Below are positions 60,096-64,000 of a stretch of 64,000 nucleotides of DNA, piece by piece. The DNA is taken from assembly GCA_040219935.1 (NCBI GenBank), contig JAVJUA010000063.1:310001-374000 (forward strand), given 5' to 3'. This DNA is from UBA7803 sp040219935 (lineage in GTDB: Bacteria > Pseudomonadota > Gammaproteobacteria > Pseudomonadales > Azotimanducaceae). The notes under the pieces were generated by a model. It ran no database searches and was not told the DNA's origin. It saw only the letters and a program-made list of their open reading frames with translations. Position 1 is the stretch's first letter. Each line of letters begins with the position of its first letter. A program made the translations under genes and the position numbers.

Positions 60096-62334
60096 GTACT
60101 TCCCCCATGGGGGCATTCCCCGCGACCTGCTGAAGCTGGCGCGGGAGTGCCGCGCGCGCGGCCACAGCGTGCGCATCTACGCCGGCCGCTGGCAGGGTGA
60201 GCGGCCGGCCGGCATGGACGTGGTCGAGGTGCCGGTCACCGCCCTGGCGAATCACACCCGCTACCGCCGCTTCGCGACGCGCGTGCACGAACATCTGCGG
60301 CAGGCGCCGGTGGACCTGCTGGTGGGCATGAACAAGATGCCGGGGCTGGACGTCTACTACGCCGGTGACTCCTGCTACGAAGAGAAGGCGCGCACCCAGC
60401 GCGGCGTGCTGTACCGGCTCACCGGCCGTTACCGGCTGTTCGCGAAGTTCGAGCGGGCCGTGTTCGATCCCAGCGTCGACACCGACATCCTGACCATCTC
60501 CGACGGGCAGGTGCCGTTCTTCCGCAGGCACTACGGCACGCCGCCGGAGCGGTTCCATGCGCTGCCGCCCGGCATCGACCCGGATCGCCGCGCCGGCGCC
60601 GACAGCGCCCGGCTGCGCGCCGAGTTCCGCGCCGAGCACGGTCTCAGCGACGATGACCTGCTGCTGCTGTTCCTCGGCTCCGGCTTCATCAAGAAGGGGC
60701 TCGACCGGGCGCTGCTGGCCGTACACGCGCTGCCGCCGACGCTGGCCCGGCGCACCCGGCTGTTCGTGGTCGGGCACGACAACGCCGAGCCGTTCCGGCG
60801 CATGGCACGCCGGCTCGGCATCGACGGGCGGGTGACCTTCTTCGACGGCCGCGACGACGTGCCCCGCTTCCTGTTCGGCGCGGACGCCCTGGTGCTGCCG
60901 GCCTACGATGAGAATGCCGGCATGGTCATTCTCGAGGCCATGATCGCGGGTCTGCCGGCGCTGGTGACCAGGAACTGCGGCTATGCCCGCTACCTCAGCG
61001 ACGCCGAGGCCGGGCTGGTGGCCGACCTGCCCTACGACCAGGCGCGATTCAACGAGCAGCTCGTGACGCTGCTCACCGCGCCGGAGCGGGCGCGGTGGCG
61101 CCGCAACGGCCTGGCCTTCGGTGAGAATCCGGCCATCTACCGGCTGTCCGAGGCGGCGGTGGATCATCTCGAGGCGGCCGCGGCGCGGCACCCGCCGCCG
61201 GTGGCCTTCGTGCTCTTCAAATACTTCCCCTACGGCGGGCTGCAGCGCGACTTCCTGCGGGTGGCCGAAGCGTGCGTGGCGCGTGGCCTGCGGGTTCGCG
61301 TCTACACGCTGGAGTGGGAAGGGCCGGTGCCGGACGGCCTCGAGGTGGTGCAGGTGAGCGTCGGCGGCTGGCGCAACACGGTGCGCTACCAGCGCTTTGC
61401 CGAATGGGTGCGCGAAGACCTGGCGTGGCGTCCGGTGCGGTGCGTGGTGGGATTCAACAAGCTGCCCGGCCTCGATCTCTACTACGCCGCCGACCCGTGC
61501 TTCGAGGAGAAGGCCCGGGAGCAGCGCGGCGGCCACTACCGCTGGACGCCGCGCTACCGCCTGTTCTCACGCTTCGAGCGGGCCGTCTTCGACCCGACGG
61601 CGCCGACCCGCATCCTGCTCATCACGCCGCGCCAGCAGCAGAGCTTCCAGCGTTACTACGGCACGCCGGCCGAGCGCTTCACCCTGCTGCCGCCTGGCGT
61701 CGGCCGCGATCGCCGCCGCGGCGACGATGCCGCCGACCTGCGTGCCGGGCTGCGAACCGAGTTCGGGGTGGGCGACGACGAGCTGCTGGTGCTGTTCCTC
61801 GGCTCCGGGTTCATCACCAAGGGCCTCGATCGCGCCGTGCTGGCGGTGGCCGCGCTGCCGCCGGCGGTGCGCGACCGGGTGCGCCTGTTCGTGGTCGGTC
61901 AGGACAGCCCGGAGCGCTTTCTCGATCTGGCCGCAGGTCTGGGCGTGGCCGATCAGGTCACCGTCTTCTCCGGCCGTGACGACGTGCCGCGGTTCCTGCA
62001 GGGCGCCGACCTGCTGCTCCACCCGGCGTACATGGAGAGCGGTGGCATCGTCCTGCTGGAGGCCGTCATCGCCGGGCTGCCGGTCATCACCACCGACGTC
62101 TGCGGGTTCGCGCCCTACGTGGTGCAGGCGGATGCAGGGCGGGTGCTGGAAAGCCCGTTCCAGCAGCGCGCGCTCAACGAGGCCCTCCACGAGGCGCTGA
62201 CGGATCCCGCGCGCCGCGCCTGCTGGGCCCGCAACGGCGTGGCCTTCGGCCGCCGGGCCGACCTGTTCAGCATGCCCGAGCGAGCGGCCGATCTGATCGA
62301 GGAGCACGTCGGTGGCACGACTGTTTCTGCGTGA
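60070..62334 (+). CDS. Tandem double-domain LPS core glucosyltransferase (WaaG-WaaG fusion)
   Basis: Two complete WaaG-like GT4 glycosyltransferases in one 754-residue frame; residues 1-377 and 378-754 are equal halves. WaaG adds the first outer-core glucose to heptose II in the cytosol. Both halves start alike (IAFCIFKYFPHGG; VAFVLFKYFPYGG) and share NKMPGLDVYYA or NKLPGLDLYYA. Both have a phosphate-binding loop (LGSGFIKKGLDRA; LGSGFITKGLDRA) and an EX7E motif (ENAGMVILE at 281-289; ESGGIVLLE at 656-664). So both look active. The frame is open across the junction, and the gene sits in the normal waaG slot between waaC and waaP. Two sugar transfers or a built-in dimer are possible. Confidence 0.9.
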   Translation: MRIAFCIFKYFPHGGIPRDLLKLARECRARGHSVRIYAGRWQGERPAGMDVVEVPVTALANHTRYRRFATRVHEHLRQAPVDLLVGMNKMPGLDVYYAGDSCYEEKARTQRGVLYRLTGRYRLFAKFERAVFDPSVDTDILTISDGQVPFFRRHYGTPPERFHALPPGIDPDRRAGADSARLRAEFRAEHGLSDDDLLLLFLGSGFIKKGLDRALLAVHALPPTLARRTRLFVVGHDNAEPFRRMARRLGIDGRVTFFDGRDDVPRFLFGADALVLPAYDENAGMVILEAMIAGLPALVTRNCGYARYLSDAEAGLVADLPYDQARFNEQLVTLLTAPERARWRRNGLAFGENPAIYRLSEAAVDHLEAAAARHPPPVAFVLFKYFPYGGLQRDFLRVAEACVARGLRVRVYTLEWEGPVPDGLEVVQVSVGGWRNTVRYQRFAEWVREDLAWRPVRCVVGFNKLPGLDLYYAADPCFEEKAREQRGGHYRWTPRYRLFSRFERAVFDPTAPTRILLITPRQQQSFQRYYGTPAERFTLLPPGVGRDRRRGDDAADLRAGLRTEFGVGDDELLVLFLGSGFITKGLDRAVLAVAALPPAVRDRVRLFVVGQDSPERFLDLAAGLGVADQVTVFSGRDDVPRFLQGADLLLHPAYMESGGIVLLEAVIAGLPVITTDVCGFAPYVVQADAGRVLESPFQQRALNEALHEALTDPARRACWARNGVAFGRRADLFSMPERAADLIEEHVGGTTVSA

Positions 62335-63139
62335 CGATCTGGCGCGGGCGTGGGGCCCGGACCGGGTCTTCGAGCGCGTGCTCGCGCTGCAGGGGGACGT
62401 GTACCGGGCGGTGGCCGATCGCCGCACCCTGCGCATCGAGGTAGCCGGGCGCGCCTACTTCGTCAAGGTGCACACCGGCGCCGGCTGGGGGGAGATCGCC
62501 AAGAACCTGCTGACCGGGCGGCTGCCCGTGGTCGGCGCCCGCAACGAGTATGCGGCCTGCCGTCACCTCGAGCAGGCTGGCGTGCCGGCGCCGACGGTGG
62601 CCGCCTTCGGCGAGCGCGGCTGGAACCCGGCCCGGCGGCTGTCGTTCGTGGTCTGCGACGCCCTGCTCGGGCGCGACAGCCTTGAGACCCTGACCGAGCG
62701 CTGGGACGATCGGCCGCCCGATGGCCTGGAACGGCGGCGGCTGGTGATGGCGGTGGCCGCGTTCGTGGGCCGGCTGCATCGCGCCGGCGTCGTCCACCGC
62801 GATCTCTACATCTGCCACCTGCTGGCCGACCGGGCCGCCTACGCCGCCGGCCGGGTCGACCTGGCGGTGCTGGACCTGCACCGCGCCCAGATCCATGCCA
62901 AGATTCCGCGACGCTGGCTGCGTCGTGATCTGGCGGCGCTGCTGTATTCGGTGCTGGATCTGCCGCTGTCGCGGCGTGACTGGCTGCGCTTCGTGCGCGC
63001 CTATCGCGGCCGGCCGCTGCCGGCGATCTGGCAGGACGAGGGGGCATTCTGGAACGACGTCTACGACCGGGCGCGGGCCCTGTACCGCAAGGGGCTGCGC
63101 AAGGGGCTGGTCAGCGGCCGCTTCGACGCGGCGGATTGA
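62312..63139 (+). CDS. waaP: LPS core heptose I kinase WaaP
   Basis: Phosphorylates heptose I of the inner core, important for outer membrane stability. The 275-residue protein has the eukaryotic-like kinase fold. YFVKVHTGAGWGEIAKNLL carries the ATP-binding Lys (about 52), the catalytic loop is HRAGVVHRDLYICHLL with Asp164, and VDLAVLDLHRAQ is the metal-binding DLHR segment. GTG 62312 overlaps the tandem glycosyltransferase by 23 bases. Confidence 0.95.
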   Translation: MARLFLRDDLARAWGPDRVFERVLALQGDVYRAVADRRTLRIEVAGRAYFVKVHTGAGWGEIAKNLLTGRLPVVGARNEYAACRHLEQAGVPAPTVAAFGERGWNPARRLSFVVCDALLGRDSLETLTERWDDRPPDGLERRRLVMAVAAFVGRLHRAGVVHRDLYICHLLADRAAYAAGRVDLAVLDLHRAQIHAKIPRRWLRRDLAALLYSVLDLPLSRRDWLRFVRAYRGRPLPAIWQDEGAFWNDVYDRARALYRKGLRKGLVSGRFDAAD

Positions 63140-63193
63140 GCGGCCGTGGCGGCGCCTGAGGGAGGCGGCACCGGCCCCGTGCCGGTCTTGACC

Positions 63194-64000
63194 ATGGCGT
63201 CGATTCGGGCCGCCGGCCGCGCGCTCGCCGCACCGTTCGCGGTGCGCCTGCAAATCGCCGATCGGGCCGGCCGCCGGCCGCTGACGATCACCGTGGTCGA
63301 GATGCTGCGCCTGCTGCCCGGCCGCCGGGTGGTCGCGCGGGTCGAGTGGGACGGGGAGGCGGCGCTGCTCAAGCTGTTCCTCGGCCGCCGTGCGCGCCGC
63401 TACTGCCGCCGGGAGGCCGCAGGCTGCGCGCGTCTGGTCCGGGCGGGCGTGCCGACACCGGCCCTGCTCGGCACCGTGGAGGATGACGACGGCCGGTCGG
63501 GCTGCGGCCTGCTGTTCGAATACCTGGCCGGCGCGCGGCCGGTCACCGCCGACGAGACCGGCGCCATCGCCGAGGCCGCCGGGTGGCTCGGCCGTCTGCA
63601 CCAGGCCGGCTGCCGTCACCGCGACCTGCATCTGGACAACCTGCTGACGACGGCGACCGGGGCCCGGGTGCTGATCGATGGCGACCCGGTGCGCCGCTGG
63701 CCCTGGCCGTGGCCGGTGACTGCGGCGGCCGGGCTGCGCAACCTGGCCGTGCTCTGCGCGCAGCGCCCGCCGCTGGCCGACGACGCGCTGCCGGCGGTGT
63801 TCCAGGCGTACGCTGCGGCGCGCGGCTGGCGTGACCGGGCGTCGCCGGCCGGCGTCGAGCGTCTGCGCCGGGCCACCGCGCGGCAGCGCCAGGCGCGGCT
63901 GCGGCGCTACCTGCGCAAGACCCTGCGGCCCTGCAGCGAGTTCCACAGCGAGCGCACGCTGCGGCGGTTTCTGACCGCCCGGCGTGACGTCTGGCCGGAT
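63194..64000 (+). CDS. Lipopolysaccharide kinase, InaA-like (partial, runs off right edge)
   Basis: The frame stays open to the window end, giving 269 residues so far. It is a second kinase-like protein of the LPS core locus. ALLKLFLGRRARRYCRREAA has the ATP-binding Lys, the catalytic loop is QAGCRHRDLHLDNLL, and VLIDGDPVRRW is the DxD metal segment (Asp-Gly-Asp). Such genes follow waaP in Pseudomonas and are thought to phosphorylate core sugars. ATG 63194 is used; GTG at 63179 or 63146 are in-frame alternatives. The stop is not in the window. Confidence 0.8.
   Translation, partial: MASIRAAGRALAAPFAVRLQIADRAGRRPLTITVVEMLRLLPGRRVVARVEWDGEAALLKLFLGRRARRYCRREAAGCARLVRAGVPTPALLGTVEDDDGRSGCGLLFEYLAGARPVTADETGAIAEAAGWLGRLHQAGCRHRDLHLDNLLTTATGARVLIDGDPVRRWPWPWPVTAAAGLRNLAVLCAQRPPLADDALPAVFQAYAAARGWRDRASPAGVERLRRATARQRQARLRRYLRKTLRPCSEFHSERTLRRFLTARRDVWPD

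Noticed and set aside
1..64000. tRNA or rRNA genes, CRISPR arrays, insertion sequences, prophage
   Set aside because: No intergenic region shows a tRNA cloverleaf, regularly spaced repeats, transposase or integrase motifs; almost all the sequence is accounted for by genes.

Overview
The window is high-GC, densely packed chromosomal DNA from a gammaproteobacterium outside the Enterobacterales. The evidence is gene order. The blocks 6S RNA/ygfA-zapA-ygfB-pepP-ubiH, rppH-ptsP-lgt-thyA-folA and glnE-ilvE-waaF-waaC-waaG-waaP are arranged much as in Pseudomonas and relatives. Many genes overlap by 4 to 26 bases, and GTG, TTG and possibly CTG starts are common. I see no tRNA, rRNA, CRISPR array, insertion sequence or prophage.

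Layout. 1-3.2 kb: glycosyltransferase, peptide deformylase, haloalkane dehalogenase and a six-cysteine exported protein of unknown role. 3.2-8.7 kb: an accessory, catabolic-looking block on the minus strand (luciferase-like flavin monooxygenase, cyclase-family hydrolase, TetR regulator, TonB-dependent receptor, VOC protein). Two promoters here carry the same palindrome, TATAAC-N4-GTTAYA, over the -10 box. 8.7-17.8 kb: ygfA, 6S RNA, zapA, then divergently ygfB-pepP-ubiH and a complete glycine cleavage system with a split P protein. 17.8-27.5 kb: YyaL-like protein, rppH-ptsP, PhoD phosphatase, NRDE protein and lgt-thyA-folA. 27.5-35 kb: S9 peptidase, AcoX-like kinase and fabV, translationally coupled; then a membrane nucleotide cyclase, hemE and a VanZ-like protein. 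35-42.8 kb: small accessory genes (GNAT acetyltransferases, VOC proteins, an RRM protein with a strong leader hairpin, an L,D-transpeptidase, a GNAT-VOC fusion, a GST-like protein, a diguanylate cyclase). 42.8-48 kb: ilvD, argA and an orphan PilB/GspE-type ATPase. 47.9-54.1 kb: a complete pgaABCD exopolysaccharide operon. 54.3-64 kb: glnE, ilvE and the LPS inner-core genes, running off the right edge in a second LPS kinase.

How the genes work together. The right half is mainly envelope construction: PNAG synthesis and export (pga), with a GGDEF enzyme nearby that could supply c-di-GMP, and core heptose transfer, glucosylation and phosphorylation (waa). The most unusual gene is a 754-residue protein made of two complete WaaG-like glycosyltransferases in tandem, sitting in the normal waaG slot. 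The left accessory block looks like an uptake-plus-degradation regulon for an unidentified organic compound. All functions are inferred from motifs and gene order read by eye; no database search was run.
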